Part shown: positions 17,801 to 28,628 of the stretch, in pieces
Layout of the letters: each line of letters begins with the position of its first letter
How positions within the stretch are numbered: the stretch's first letter is position 1
From: Pseudoduganella albidiflava
GTDB taxonomy: Bacteria; Pseudomonadota; Gammaproteobacteria; Burkholderiales; Burkholderiaceae_D
Direction of reading: 5' to 3'
Assembly (NCBI RefSeq): GCF_004322755.1
Contig: NZ_CP036401.1
Coordinates: 2,356,001-2,420,000, forward strand
Length of the DNA: 64,000 nucleotides
Position numbers and translations under genes: made by a program
Notes under the pieces: generated by a model
Told to the model about the DNA's origin: nothing
What the model saw: the letters and a program-made list of their open reading frames with translations, nothing else
Database searches by the model: none

Positions 17801-18410
17801 GGCCGCGCTGGACGAACTGGCCCAGGCTTCCGAGCGCAAGAATTACCTGGATGCGCAGAACGGCGACCTGCTGGAAGCGATCGGCACGCTGGAAGATGCG
17901 ATCCAGAAGATCGACAAGGAAACCCGCGACCTGTTGCAGGAAACCTTCGACCGCGTCAACGGACACTTTTCCGAACTGTTCCCGATCCTGTTCGGCGGCG
18001 GACAGGCTAAACTGATCATGACGGGCGACGAGATCCTCGACTCCGGCGTGCAGGTGATGGCGCAACCGCCGGGCAAGAAGAATGCGACGATCCACCTGCT
18101 GTCCGGCGGCGAGAAGGCGCTGACGGCGACGGCCCTCGTGTTTTCCATGTTCCGGCTGAACCCGGCACCGTTCTGCCTGCTCGACGAAGTCGATGCACCG
18201 CTGGACGACGCCAATACGGAACGTTTCTGCAGGATGGTGAAACGGATGTCCGACCAGACCCAATTCCTCTTCATCTCGCACAACAAGATCGCGATGGAGA
18301 TGGCCACTCAACTGATCGGTGTGACGATGCAGGAGCAGGGCGTATCGCGCATCGTGGCGGTGGATATGGAAGCCGCCGCCAATTTCGCTACCGAGGCACA
18401 AGCAGCATGA
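14871..18410 (+). CDS. smc: Chromosome segregation protein SMC
   Basis: A 1179-residue SMC ATPase that compacts and segregates the chromosome with ScpA and ScpB. The Walker A motif is GPNGCGKSN at residues 31-39, the ABC signature LLSGGEKAL begins at 1076 and the Walker B FCLLDEVDAPLDD lies near 1101. Between them are two long Glu/Gln/Ala-rich coiled coils (about 165-500 and 670-1000) around a hinge at about 510-660. Length is normal. The start is GTG at 14871, giving the canonical MRLSSIKLSGFKSFVDPTNF. It is the first gene of an smc-zipA-ligA-galU-def run and its stop overlaps zipA by 4 bases. Confidence 0.98.
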   Translation: MRLSSIKLSGFKSFVDPTNFQVPGQLVGVVGPNGCGKSNIIDAVRWVLGESKASELRGESMQDVIFNGSTHRKPAGRASVELVFDNHDGKASGQWGQYAEIAVKRTLTRDGTSTYYINSQPVRRRDIQDIFLGTGLGPRAYAIIGQGMIARIIESRPEELRVFLEEAAGVSKYKERRRETENRLHDTRDNLLRVEDILRELTGNLEKLEGQAAIATRFHQLQAEQDEKQKLLWLLRRNEAQAEQARWFADVLQAQTDLERDTAQLRNVELTLEQMRQAHFAVGDRLHTAQGALYQTNADIGSLEAQIKYVVEARARLQQQIGTLTAQRDTWQQQAEEYRGQVEEAEFNLEELAAKVEESRMLAEQKAELLPLLEAEWRAGQEKATESRARIMQVQQQLELESAHQRNASNILSGLATRRERLQQERNGLAMPDAAHLENLRYQLEEKQQALEEVGMQLEEALEQQPRLEEERRAAQAAVQAETAASAQLEARLNALRQLQERVQTQGKVVPWLKKHGLDELPRLWQQLAIEPGWEAAVESVLRERTGALQVSNLDWAKHFMGDVPPAKLALYSASIVAPVTTAPAAAAPVGFKPLLDLLKLNDPGLRGVLQDWLHHVFVAEDTAQAFSQRAHLPAGACFVTRQGHVITQSSVRFHAADSEQEGMLGRQQEIDNIGKQLRAQALLAEEARTRAARAEAAVTNHARLLAELRQKNASLTSSVHAVQLDVVKLSEIEARFAQRSTQIEGDLAEIAAQEAEQAQARLESEEKFEQLDMELAELQGAHEEGQEGFLRIEGRLADAREALRDLERRAQEAEFAEKSARNRIDELRRSIATATTQAAQVAESLRAGELELAGLVSGTAQEGLQELLDRRTQQERALADARHELDQISQQLRHAEEARMSGERSLQPQRDRIMEMQLKEQAARLNQEQFAQQLAEAQADEQALAAKLQPDMKAQYLQAEVTRLTNAIAALGAVNLAALDELAQASERKNYLDAQNGDLLEAIGTLEDAIQKIDKETRDLLQETFDRVNGHFSELFPILFGGGQAKLIMTGDEILDSGVQVMAQPPGKKNATIHLLSGGEKALTATALVFSMFRLNPAPFCLLDEVDAPLDDANTERFCRMVKRMSDQTQFLFISHNKIAMEMATQLIGVTMQEQGVSRIVAVDMEAAANFATEAQAA

Positions 18411-19861
18411 CAGATTTTCAGACCAGTTTGATCGCAGCCGCCGGCGTGTTCGTCGCCGGCGTATTCATCTACAACAAGTGGCAGGAGCACAAGGCCAAGA
18501 AGAGCGTCGAGCGGGCCTTCGCGTCCGAGCACGACGACGTGCTGATGCGCGCCGAGGAACCGGCCTTCGATGCGGGCGCCATCGACCCCGCGCTGGATGC
18601 CGCGCATGCGCCGCTCCATACCCATGACGATGCGCCGGCTCACGGGCCGACGCATGCACCCGCTCATGCTCCGGCTCATTCTCCAGTGACGGCGCGCGCG
18701 GAACCGAGCTTCACGCTGGGCGACCTGCCGATGGTCGACGCCGGCTCCGGCGCCTACGGCAGGCCGCCGCACGAAGACACGGTGGCGCCGAGCGTCGTCG
18801 CGGACGACGTGCAGCGCCTCGAGCCATCGGTCGACGTGCCTGCCGGCGTTGCCGAGCCGGTGGCCCCTGTCGCCCCCGCCGCCCCGGTGGCGCCAGCCGC
18901 TTCCGCCGCTCCTGCTTCGACTGCCGCTCCTGCTTCGACTGCCGCTCCGGCGGCAGCTCCCGCTCCCGCTCCTCCTACTCCCGCTCCTACACATGCTGCA
19001 ACGCCGGCAATCGAGCCCGCGGTACCGGTGCGCAGCGCCGACGCGGCCGTGCCGCCGTCCGAACTGGCCACGGCGCTGGTCGATCCGCTGATCGACTGCC
19101 TGCTCCCGCTGGAGATGGCCGCACCGCTGCGCGGCGAGAAGCTGCTGCCGGTGCTGCAGAAGCTGCGCCTGGTCGGCAACAAGCCGGTGCACTACGTGGG
19201 CCTGGCGGTGTCCGGCGACTGGGAACCGATCCGCTACGGCACCGTGTACACCAAGCTGCAGGGCGGCGTGCAGCTGGCCAGCCGCACCACGGCCCTGAAC
19301 GAACTGGAATATTCCGAGCTGGTGACGCGCCTGCGCACCATGTCCGACGAGATCGGCGCCGAGCCGCAGATCCCCGACATGATGGAAGTGATGGCCGAGG
19401 CGCGCAACCTGCACCGCTTCGTGGCCGCCCACGATGCCCAGCTGGGCGTCAACCTGGCCGCCAACGGCGCGCCGTGGGATGTGACCACGCTGGTCGGCGC
19501 GCTGGAAAAGCAGGGCTTCGACCTGCGCCCGGACGGCCGGTTCGTGATGTCGGACGGCGAAGGCGGCCAGCTGTTCACGCTGTCCACCAACGTCTCGCCG
19601 GCCGAGGAAACCACCGGCCGCCTGACGCTGCTGCTGGACGTGCCCTGCGTGGCCCCGGCGCGCGACGGCTTCGGCGCCATGATCGCCTGCGCCAAGTCGC
19701 TGGTGCAGCGCCTGGATGCCATCATCGTCGACGACTACAACCAGCCGCTGTCCGATGCGTCGATCGCCGAAATCGCTGGCCAGGTGAAGGAATTCTATGC
19801 CGACATGGAAGCTTCCGACATTCCCGCCGGGTCCACGCGCGCATTGCGGCTGTTTAACTGA
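18407..19861 (+). CDS. zipA: Cell division protein ZipA
   Basis: A 484-residue membrane anchor for FtsZ at the division septum. Residues 6-22 form the single N-terminal membrane helix (TSLIAAAGVFVAGVFIY), followed by a charged stretch and a long Ala/Pro/His linker with repeats such as HAPAHAPAHSP and PASTAAPASTAAP. The C-terminal domain, about 235-480, carries the FtsZ-binding ZipA fold (GNKPVHYVGLAVSGDWEPI, LQGGVQLASRTTALNELEYS, RLTLLLDVPCV). It is longer than E. coli ZipA because of the linker. The ATG overlaps the smc stop. Position between smc and ligA matches other betaproteobacteria. Confidence 0.92.
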   Translation: MTDFQTSLIAAAGVFVAGVFIYNKWQEHKAKKSVERAFASEHDDVLMRAEEPAFDAGAIDPALDAAHAPLHTHDDAPAHGPTHAPAHAPAHSPVTARAEPSFTLGDLPMVDAGSGAYGRPPHEDTVAPSVVADDVQRLEPSVDVPAGVAEPVAPVAPAAPVAPAASAAPASTAAPASTAAPAAAPAPAPPTPAPTHAATPAIEPAVPVRSADAAVPPSELATALVDPLIDCLLPLEMAAPLRGEKLLPVLQKLRLVGNKPVHYVGLAVSGDWEPIRYGTVYTKLQGGVQLASRTTALNELEYSELVTRLRTMSDEIGAEPQIPDMMEVMAEARNLHRFVAAHDAQLGVNLAANGAPWDVTTLVGALEKQGFDLRPDGRFVMSDGEGGQLFTLSTNVSPAEETTGRLTLLLDVPCVAPARDGFGAMIACAKSLVQRLDAIIVDDYNQPLSDASIAEIAGQVKEFYADMEASDIPAGSTRALRLFN

Positions 19862-19870
19862 TTGATTTGA

Positions 19871-22222
<2,352 letters not shown>

Positions 22223-22254
22223 CGGCAGCATCGACACCTACACGAGAACCACAG

Positions 22255-23135
<881 letters not shown>

Positions 23136-23139
<4 letters not shown>

Positions 23140-23672
23140 CCGTCCGCGACATCCTCAAGATGGGCGACCCGCGCCTGCTGCGCCAGGCCGACCCGGTGCG
23201 CGACTTCGATACGCCGGCGCTGCACGCGCTGATCGCCGACATGTTCGATACCATGCATGCGGCCAACGGCGCCGGCCTGGCCGCGCCGCAGATCGGCGTC
23301 AACCTGCAGGTGGTGATCTTCGGCTTCAAGTCGAACGCGCGCTACCCGGACGCGCCGCAGGTGCCGGAAACGGTGCTGATCAATCCCGTGCTCGTGCCGC
23401 TGTCCGACGCGATGGAAGAGGGCTTCGAAGGCTGCCTGTCCGTTCCCGGCCTGCGTGGCAGCGTGCCGCGCTATACGCGGCTGCACTACGAAGGCTTCGA
23501 CCAGCACGGCAAGCAGATTTCACGCGACGCCGACGGCTTCCATGCCCGCGTGGTGCAGCACGAGGTCGATCACCTGCACGGCATCCTGTACCCGGCACGC
23601 ATCGTCGATTTCTCGAAATTCGGCTTCACCAGCGTGATGTTCCCGGAGCTCGATCCGAACGACGACGACTGA
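23136..23672 (+). CDS. def: Peptide deformylase
   Basis: Removes the formyl group from the N-terminal methionine of nascent proteins. All three deformylase motifs are present in the 178 residues: [18 protein letters not shown] with the metal cysteine, and QHEVDHLHG with the two metal histidines and catalytic glutamate. The start is GTG at 23136, overlapping the galU stop by 4 bases, which implies coupled translation. It is probably one of several deformylase paralogues, since the housekeeping def is usually beside fmt. Confidence 0.95.
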
Positions 23673-23683
23673 GCGAGCGAAAA

Positions 23684-23825
23684 CCGGTGCCGGACACCGT
23701 CATCCGGATGCGGCACCGGAAGACACTGTCTGACACCAGATGCTTCCAGTGCCGGCCGCATGCCTGGTGTCCGACACTTTTTTCGGGCTTCATCCGAAAA
23801 AGGTGTCGGACATCGGTTCTCTCGA
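23684..23825. repeat. Intergenic palindromic repeat, family B (copy 1)
   Basis: Contains several GTGTCNGACAC-like boxes. The core (about 23765-23814) is an inverted repeat with arms TGTCCGACACTTTTTTCGG and CCGAAAAAGGTGTCGGACA. A closely similar core occurs at 44963-45012, with related boxes at 59172-59292 and a decayed one at 35311-35365. Confidence 0.75.
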
Positions 23826-23858
23826 ATCCATGTGCCGGTAAGCACTGCATTTCAATAT

Positions 23859-23878
23859 GCGCCAACGATCATTGGCGC
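23859..23878. promoter_or_regulatory. Inverted repeat overlapping the OPT promoter, possible operator
   Basis: GCGCCAA, six bases, TTGGCGC: a 20-base near-perfect palindrome that covers the -35 hexamer of the promoter at 23872-23900. This is a position where a repressor could block RNA polymerase. No regulator gene is adjacent. Confidence 0.45.
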
Positions 23879-23900
23879 AGCGGTAAATCTGTCGTAATAT
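23872..23900 (+). promoter_or_regulatory. Sigma-70 promoter of the OPT transporter gene
   Basis: TTGGCG (23872-23877), a 17-base spacer and TAATAT (23895-23900) form a plausible promoter 98 bases before the gene start. Confidence 0.6.
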
Positions 23901-23998
23901 CCCGCCCAGCATTCGGTACACAAGGCATGCAAGGTACAAAACCAAGCACCCAATAACAAATCCTGGATCAAAAATCCGGGCTACCGGGAGAAACCAGG

Positions 23999-25990
23999 AT
24001 GAGCCAACCCTCTTCGTCCAATCCACTCGAATTTTCCATCCGGGGCATCCTCCTCGGCATCCTCATCACGCTGGTCTTCACGGCCGCGCAAGTCTACCTC
24101 GGCCTGAAAGTCGGCCTGACCTTCGCCACCTCGATCCCCGCCGCCGTCATTTCGATGGCGCTGCTGTCCGCCTTCAAGGATGCAACGATCCAGGAAAACA
24201 ATATCGTGCAGACGATCGCCTCCGCCGCCGGCACGCTGGCCTCGGTGATCTTCGTGCTGCCCGGCCTGCTGATGATCGGCTGGTGGGCCGAGATCCCGTT
24301 CTGGCCCACCTTCGGTGCCTGTGCGATCGGCGGCGTGCTGGGCGTGATGTACACGATCCCCCTGCGCCGCGCGCTGGTGTCCCAGTCGAAGCTGCCGTAC
24401 CCGGAAGGCGTGGCCGCGGCCGAAGTGCTGAAGGTGGGCACGCAGTCGCGCGCCGGTGCCCAGGAAGGCAAGGCCGGCCTGAAGGCCGTGGTGCTGGGGA
24501 CGGTGACCTCGGCGCTGTTCGGCGCCCTGGCCGGCGCCAAGCTGATATCGCATGAGGTGGCCCATTACTTCCGCTTCGGCGCCGGCTCCGGCGCGACCGG
24601 CCTGGGTGCTTCGACCTCGCTGGCACTGATCGGCGCGGGCCACCTGATGGGCATCACGGTCGGCATCGCGATGCTGACCGGCCTCGTCATCGCCTGGGGC
24701 ATCCTGGTACCGATCCTGACGTCGGCCACGCCGATGGCCGCCGGCGCCTCGGTGGCCGACCATGCGCTGGGCGTGTGGAGCACGCAGGTGCGCATGATGG
24801 GCGCGGGTACCATCGGCGCGGCGGCGATCGTCACGCTGGCCACGCTGGCCAAGCCCGTGTTCGGCGGGCTGAAGTCGGCGCTGGACGCATCCAAAGCGGC
24901 CAAGCACGGCGGCGCCGAGGTGCCGCGCGTGGAACGCGACATGCCGATCTTCATCGTCGGCCTGATCACGCTGATCGCCATGGTGCCGGCCGGCTGGCTG
25001 CTGTCGGCCTTCCTGAAGGGCGGCGTGCTGGCATCGATCGCCACGCCGCTGGTCATCGTCGGCATCGGCTACATCCTGGTCGCCGGCCTGCTGGCCGCCG
25101 CCGTGTGCGGCTACATGGCGGGCCTGATCGGTTCGTCGAACTCGCCGGTGTCCGGCATCGCGATCCTGACCATCCTGGGCGCCGCCACGTCGATCGGCTT
25201 CGTCGCCCGCGACGTGATGGGCCCGGACACCACGCACGCGCTGATCGCCTTCGCGCTGTTCGTCACCACCGTCGTGCTGGCGGTGGCCGTGATCGGCAAC
25301 GACAACCTGCAAGACCTGAAGACCGGCCAACTGGTCGGCGCCACGCCGTGGAAACAGCAGGTCGCGCTGATCATCGGCGTGTTCGCCGGCTCCTGCGTGG
25401 TGCCGCCGGTGCTGGACCTGCTGAACCATGCGTACGGCTTTGCCGGCGCACCGAACCAGAACGCCATTTCCGACCAGCCGCTGGCCGCGCCGCAGGCGAC
25501 CCTGATCTCCACGCTGGCGCGTGGCGTGATCGGAGGCGACCTGCCGTGGCACCTGATCGGCTGGGGCGCCGTGCTGGGCCTGGTGCTGGTGGCCATCGAC
25601 TTCACGCTGAAGAAATCCAGCCACGGCAAATACAGCCTGCCGCCGCTGGGCGTGGGCCTGGCGGTGTATCTGCCGTCGGCCGTGACGGCGCCCGTGGTGG
25701 TGGGCGCGGTGGCTGGCTACTACTTCGAGAAATCCCTGCGCGGCAAGACCTATGGCGAAGCCGCCTCGCGCGTCGGCGTGCTCGTGATGTCCGGCTTCAT
25801 CGTCGGCGAGAGCCTGTTCAACGTGGCGCTGGCCGCCATGATCGTCCTGTCGGGCAAGGGCGATCCGCTGGCGCTCGGCGCGGGTGTCGACGAATCGACC
25901 GGCATGCTGATCGCGCTGGTCATCGGCGCCGCCATCCTGGTGAGCCTGTACCGCTGGGCCGCCAACTCGGCGCGCCGCATCGACGGGTAA
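23999..25990 (+). CDS. OPT family oligopeptide transporter
   Basis: A 663-residue inner-membrane protein with roughly 14-16 hydrophobic helices. The N-terminal block (PLEFSIRGILLGILITLVF, AAQVYLGLKVGLTFATSIPA) and the LKDATIQENNIVQTIASAAG-like segment (here FKDATIQENNIVQTIASAAG), KLPYPEGVAAAEVLKVG and GLIGSSNSPVSGIAILT are typical of bacterial OPT proteins. The family imports small peptides or, in some members, metal chelates; the substrate is unknown here. It has its own promoter and possible operator. Confidence 0.93.
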   Translation: MSQPSSSNPLEFSIRGILLGILITLVFTAAQVYLGLKVGLTFATSIPAAVISMALLSAFKDATIQENNIVQTIASAAGTLASVIFVLPGLLMIGWWAEIPFWPTFGACAIGGVLGVMYTIPLRRALVSQSKLPYPEGVAAAEVLKVGTQSRAGAQEGKAGLKAVVLGTVTSALFGALAGAKLISHEVAHYFRFGAGSGATGLGASTSLALIGAGHLMGITVGIAMLTGLVIAWGILVPILTSATPMAAGASVADHALGVWSTQVRMMGAGTIGAAAIVTLATLAKPVFGGLKSALDASKAAKHGGAEVPRVERDMPIFIVGLITLIAMVPAGWLLSAFLKGGVLASIATPLVIVGIGYILVAGLLAAAVCGYMAGLIGSSNSPVSGIAILTILGAATSIGFVARDVMGPDTTHALIAFALFVTTVVLAVAVIGNDNLQDLKTGQLVGATPWKQQVALIIGVFAGSCVVPPVLDLLNHAYGFAGAPNQNAISDQPLAAPQATLISTLARGVIGGDLPWHLIGWGAVLGLVLVAIDFTLKKSSHGKYSLPPLGVGLAVYLPSAVTAPVVVGAVAGYYFEKSLRGKTYGEAASRVGVLVMSGFIVGESLFNVALAAMIVLSGKGDPLALGAGVDESTGMLIALVIGAAILVSLYRWAANSARRIDG

Positions 25991-25996
25991 CGGCCG

Positions 25997-26824
25997 ATGA
26001 ATCCCGTCGCGGGCCACCGGCTGGGGCAGGGTACCTGGTACATGGGTGAAGACCCGGCCCGCCAGGACGACGAGGTGCGCGCCCTGCAACTGGGCGTGGA
26101 CCTCGGCATCACCCTGATCGACACCGCCGAAATGTATGGCGAAGGCGGCGCCGAGCGCGTGGTGGGCGCGGCGATCGCCGGCCGGCGCGACAGTGTCACG
26201 CTCGTCAGCAAGGTCTATCCGCACAACGCCGGGCGCACCGAGGTGCAGCGCGCCTGCGAGCGCAGCCTGGCGCGGCTGGGTACCGACCGCATCGACCTGT
26301 ACCTGCTGCACTGGCGCGGCGGCGTGCCGCTGGCCGAAACCCTGGAAGGTTTCGAAAAGCTGCGCGCGGCCGGCAAGATCCTGGCCTACGGCGTCAGCAA
26401 TTTCGACACGGCGGACATGGAAGAGGCCCTCGGCGTCCCGGGCGGCAGCGCGCTCGCCGCCAACCAGGTGATGTACAACCTGCGCCGGCGCGGCATCGAG
26501 TTCGACCTGCTGCCATGGTGCCGCCGGCACGGCATTCCCGTGATGGCGTATTCGCCGCTGGAATCGGACCGGCGCGAACAGCAGCGGCTGTTCTCGGTCC
26601 CGGCCCTGCGGCAGGTTGCCGACCGCCATGGCGCCACGCCGGCGCAAATCGCCCTGGCCTGGCTGTTCGCGCAGGGCGTCACCGCCATCCCGAAAGCCGT
26701 GCAGCCCGACCACGTGCGCGCCAACCGCGCCGCGCTGGATATCGAGCTGTCGGCGGAGGATCTGGCCATGCTGGATGCCGCCTTCCCGCCACCCTCGCGC
26801 GCCGTGCCACTGGATGTGCTCTAA
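25997..26824 (+). CDS. Aldo/keto reductase
   Basis: A 275-residue NADPH-dependent oxidoreductase of the AKR superfamily. The catalytic tetrad is recognisable: Asp and Tyr in [11 protein letters not shown], Lys in LVSKVYP and His in LYLLHWRGG. The cofactor-binding end [20 protein letters not shown] is present. It is 6 bases downstream of the OPT gene and likely co-transcribed with it. The substrate is unknown; relatives reduce methylglyoxal and other small carbonyls. Confidence 0.92.
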   Translation: MNPVAGHRLGQGTWYMGEDPARQDDEVRALQLGVDLGITLIDTAEMYGEGGAERVVGAAIAGRRDSVTLVSKVYPHNAGRTEVQRACERSLARLGTDRIDLYLLHWRGGVPLAETLEGFEKLRAAGKILAYGVSNFDTADMEEALGVPGGSALAANQVMYNLRRRGIEFDLLPWCRRHGIPVMAYSPLESDRREQQRLFSVPALRQVADRHGATPAQIALAWLFAQGVTAIPKAVQPDHVRANRAALDIELSAEDLAMLDAAFPPPSRAVPLDVL

Positions 26825-26875
26825 GAGCGGTGACAGACCATCGGTTTGGCGTCTGAAGAGTAGTTGGTATTGCTC

Positions 26876-26951
26876 GCATTCACCCCAAGTGCAAATGCCG
26901 GGGTCAGACCCGCCGGGTCTGACCCCAGCCCTTCGCTGTTGGGGTGAATGC
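26876..26951. repeat. Intergenic palindromic repeat, family A (copy 1)
   Basis: A 76-base inverted structure. The outer arms are GCATTCACCCCAA and TTGGGGTGAATGC, perfect complements; the inner arms are GGGGTCAGACCC and GGGTCTGACCCC. The asymmetric part between outer and inner arms (GTGCAAATGCC against AGCCCTTCGCTG) gives it a direction. Other copies: 35381-35452 (reversed), 43262-43331, 59111-59167, 63386-63531. Confidence 0.85.
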
Positions 26952-27043
26952 ATGCGCTTTCGATCTGCCAAGTACCGATCATCTCAACAGCATCGATAAA
27001 TGGTGACTGTCACCGTTTTTGCCTGGTGCCGCCGCTGGCCGGC

Positions 27044-27817
27044 TCAGAAGCTGTAGGTCACATAGAGCGCACCGGTGCCGGAACGCGAGCGCCGGGTGAT
27101 CGGGCTGTTGGCGGCGTCGCGCGTCAGGCTCACGGCGCCCAGCGTGCCCGTCACGGCCCACCGTATATCGATCATGTGCCGCCACGTCATGCCCAGCTCG
27201 ACCTCGTACAGGCCCGCTTTCGGCCGGTATTGCCGGTAGCCGGAGCGCGCCGACTGCGCGGCAGTCACGCCATAATAAGTCTGCATGTAGTCGCGGTCGC
27301 CGGCATTGGCGGCCAGGCTCAGGGTGACATGGTCCTTGCCTTGCTGGTACAGCGTGCCGGTCAGCCCGATGCCGGCGGTGCGGCCGTTGCGGCGTTTGCC
27401 GAGGGGCTGCTCGGCGCTGAACTCCAGCACGAGCCCGTCGACGATTTCCCAGCTGGCGCCGAACACGGCGGTGGCGCCGCCCTTCACGTCGCCCATGCCG
27501 CGCAGCGCCGTGCTGCCGCTGGCACCGCCGATCCCGTCCCGGTTCTTTTCCGACCGTTCTCCCCGGTAGCCCAGCGCCGCCGACAGGTAGACGGGGCCGA
27601 CGGCGCGGCCGTAGCCGATGCCGCGCAGCGAACTGGCGTAGAAGCCGTTGGCGAACTGCCAGTCGATGGCCAGCAGCGGCCCGATCGCGTAGTCGTCGGC
27701 ACCGGAATAGCGGGGCGCGCCGGCGATGCCCGCACCGAGTGTCAACACGTTGCCCTCGGCGTGGACGAAGCCGGCGGCGGCCAGCAGCAGGAGGGCGGTC
27801 AGGCTGTTCTTGTTCAT
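27044..27817 (-). CDS. MipA/OmpV family outer membrane protein
   Basis: A 257-residue outer-membrane beta-barrel. The start at 27817 gives a signal peptide (MNKNSLTALLLLAAAGFVHA) and has GGAAA four bases before the ATG. The mature part has the MipA/OmpV features NVLTLGAGIAGAPRYSGADD, IDWQFANGFYASSLRGIGY and the final DAANSPITRRSRSGTGALYV ending in Phe, as barrel proteins do. MipA is a scaffold for murein enzymes in E. coli, while many relatives respond to cations or antibiotics. It is divergent from a two-component system whose putative binding repeats lie between them, so it is probably a target of that system. Confidence 0.92.
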   Translation of the reverse strand: MNKNSLTALLLLAAAGFVHAEGNVLTLGAGIAGAPRYSGADDYAIGPLLAIDWQFANGFYASSLRGIGYGRAVGPVYLSAALGYRGERSEKNRDGIGGASGSTALRGMGDVKGGATAVFGASWEIVDGLVLEFSAEQPLGKRRNGRTAGIGLTGTLYQQGKDHVTLSLAANAGDRDYMQTYYGVTAAQSARSGYRQYRPKAGLYEVELGMTWRHMIDIRWAVTGTLGAVSLTRDAANSPITRRSRSGTGALYVTYSF

Positions 27818-27862
27818 CGCGTTTCCGTCAGTTTGTTGGAGCGCCCAGTGTCGGGCCGCCGC

Positions 27863-27901
27863 ATGAAGGCAACCTGAGCCCAGGATGAAGATTGCATGAA
27901 G
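27863..27901. promoter_or_regulatory. Helically phased ATGAAG direct repeats, candidate response-regulator site
   Basis: ATGAAG occurs at 27863-27868, 27885-27890 and 27896-27901. The last two are separated by 5 bases (11-base period) and the first is a further 22 bases away, so all lie on one face of the helix. Hexamer-N5-hexamer is the layout of OmpR/PmrA-family sites. They sit between the mipA-like gene and the regulator gene. Confidence 0.55.
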
Positions 27902-27947
27902 GCCAATCTTTAGACTTTCTTCACATCGGGATGGTCTAATACGGCCC

Positions 27948-28628
27948 ATGAAAATCCTGCTGATAGAAGACGACCTGGATCTCGGCAACGGCGTGCGCAT
28001 CGCGCTGGCCGACCAGGGCCTGGACGTGGTCTGGGTGCGCCACATGGCCGCCGCCGACGAACACCTGGCCACGGCCGGCTGCGACCTGGTCCTGCTGGAC
28101 CTGGGCCTGCCCGATGGCGACGGCCTGCACCTGCTGGCGAAGCTGCGCCGCAACCGCAGCGGCGTGCCGGTGCTGATCCTGTCGGCGCGCGACGCGCTGC
28201 CGGACCGCCTGCAAGGCCTCGATACCGGCGCCGACGATTACCTGGTCAAGCCGTTCGAGCTGGCCGAACTGCTGTCGCGCGTGCGGGCGCTGGCCCGCCG
28301 CAGCTATGGCTTCGATGGCGCGACGCTGGAATTGCGCGGGCTGTGCCTGCATGTTCCCACGCGCCGCGTCGCCGTGCGGGGCCGGCCGGTGGACCTGACG
28401 GCCAGCGAGTACGTGCTGCTGAAAACGCTGATGATGCGCGCCGACCATGTGGTCACGCGCCGCAGCCTCGAAGAGCAGGCGCTGCCGGGCGCGCAGGCCA
28501 ATGCCAGCAACTCGCTGGACGTGCACATGGCGAACCTGCGCCGCAAGATCGGCGAAGGCTATATCCGCACGGTGCGCGGGGTCGGCTACGTGATCGACCA
28601 GGACAACGGCCAAGGGGCGGCCCGATGA
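27948..28628 (+). CDS. OmpR-family response regulator
   Basis: A 226-residue DNA-binding regulator. The receiver domain (1-115) has the acidic pocket in IEDD, the phosphorylation site D51 in LVLLDLGLPDGDG, Thr/Ser at LILSARD and K101 in DDYLVKPFE. The C-terminal winged helix (about 130-218) ends NLRRKIGEGYIRTVRGVGYV, as in QseB/PmrA. The stop overlaps the kinase start by 4 bases. A TCTAAT hexamer directly before the ATG suggests a very short or absent leader. The signal is unknown; it probably acts on itself and on the divergent mipA-like gene. Confidence 0.95.
   Translation: MKILLIEDDLDLGNGVRIALADQGLDVVWVRHMAAADEHLATAGCDLVLLDLGLPDGDGLHLLAKLRRNRSGVPVLILSARDALPDRLQGLDTGADDYLVKPFELAELLSRVRALARRSYGFDGATLELRGLCLHVPTRRVAVRGRPVDLTASEYVLLKTLMMRADHVVTRRSLEEQALPGAQANASNSLDVHMANLRRKIGEGYIRTVRGVGYVIDQDNGQGAAR

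Noticed and set aside
23981..26971. A 996-codon minus-strand frame opposite the OPT and aldo/keto reductase genes
   Set aside because: It has shadow composition and no recognisable domain; the plus-strand genes are clear.
27002..27020. GGTGAC-T-GTCACC followed by GTTTTT as a terminator after the aldo/keto reductase gene
   Set aside because: The arms are separated by a single base, so an RNA hairpin cannot close. It may be a short relative of the family B boxes.
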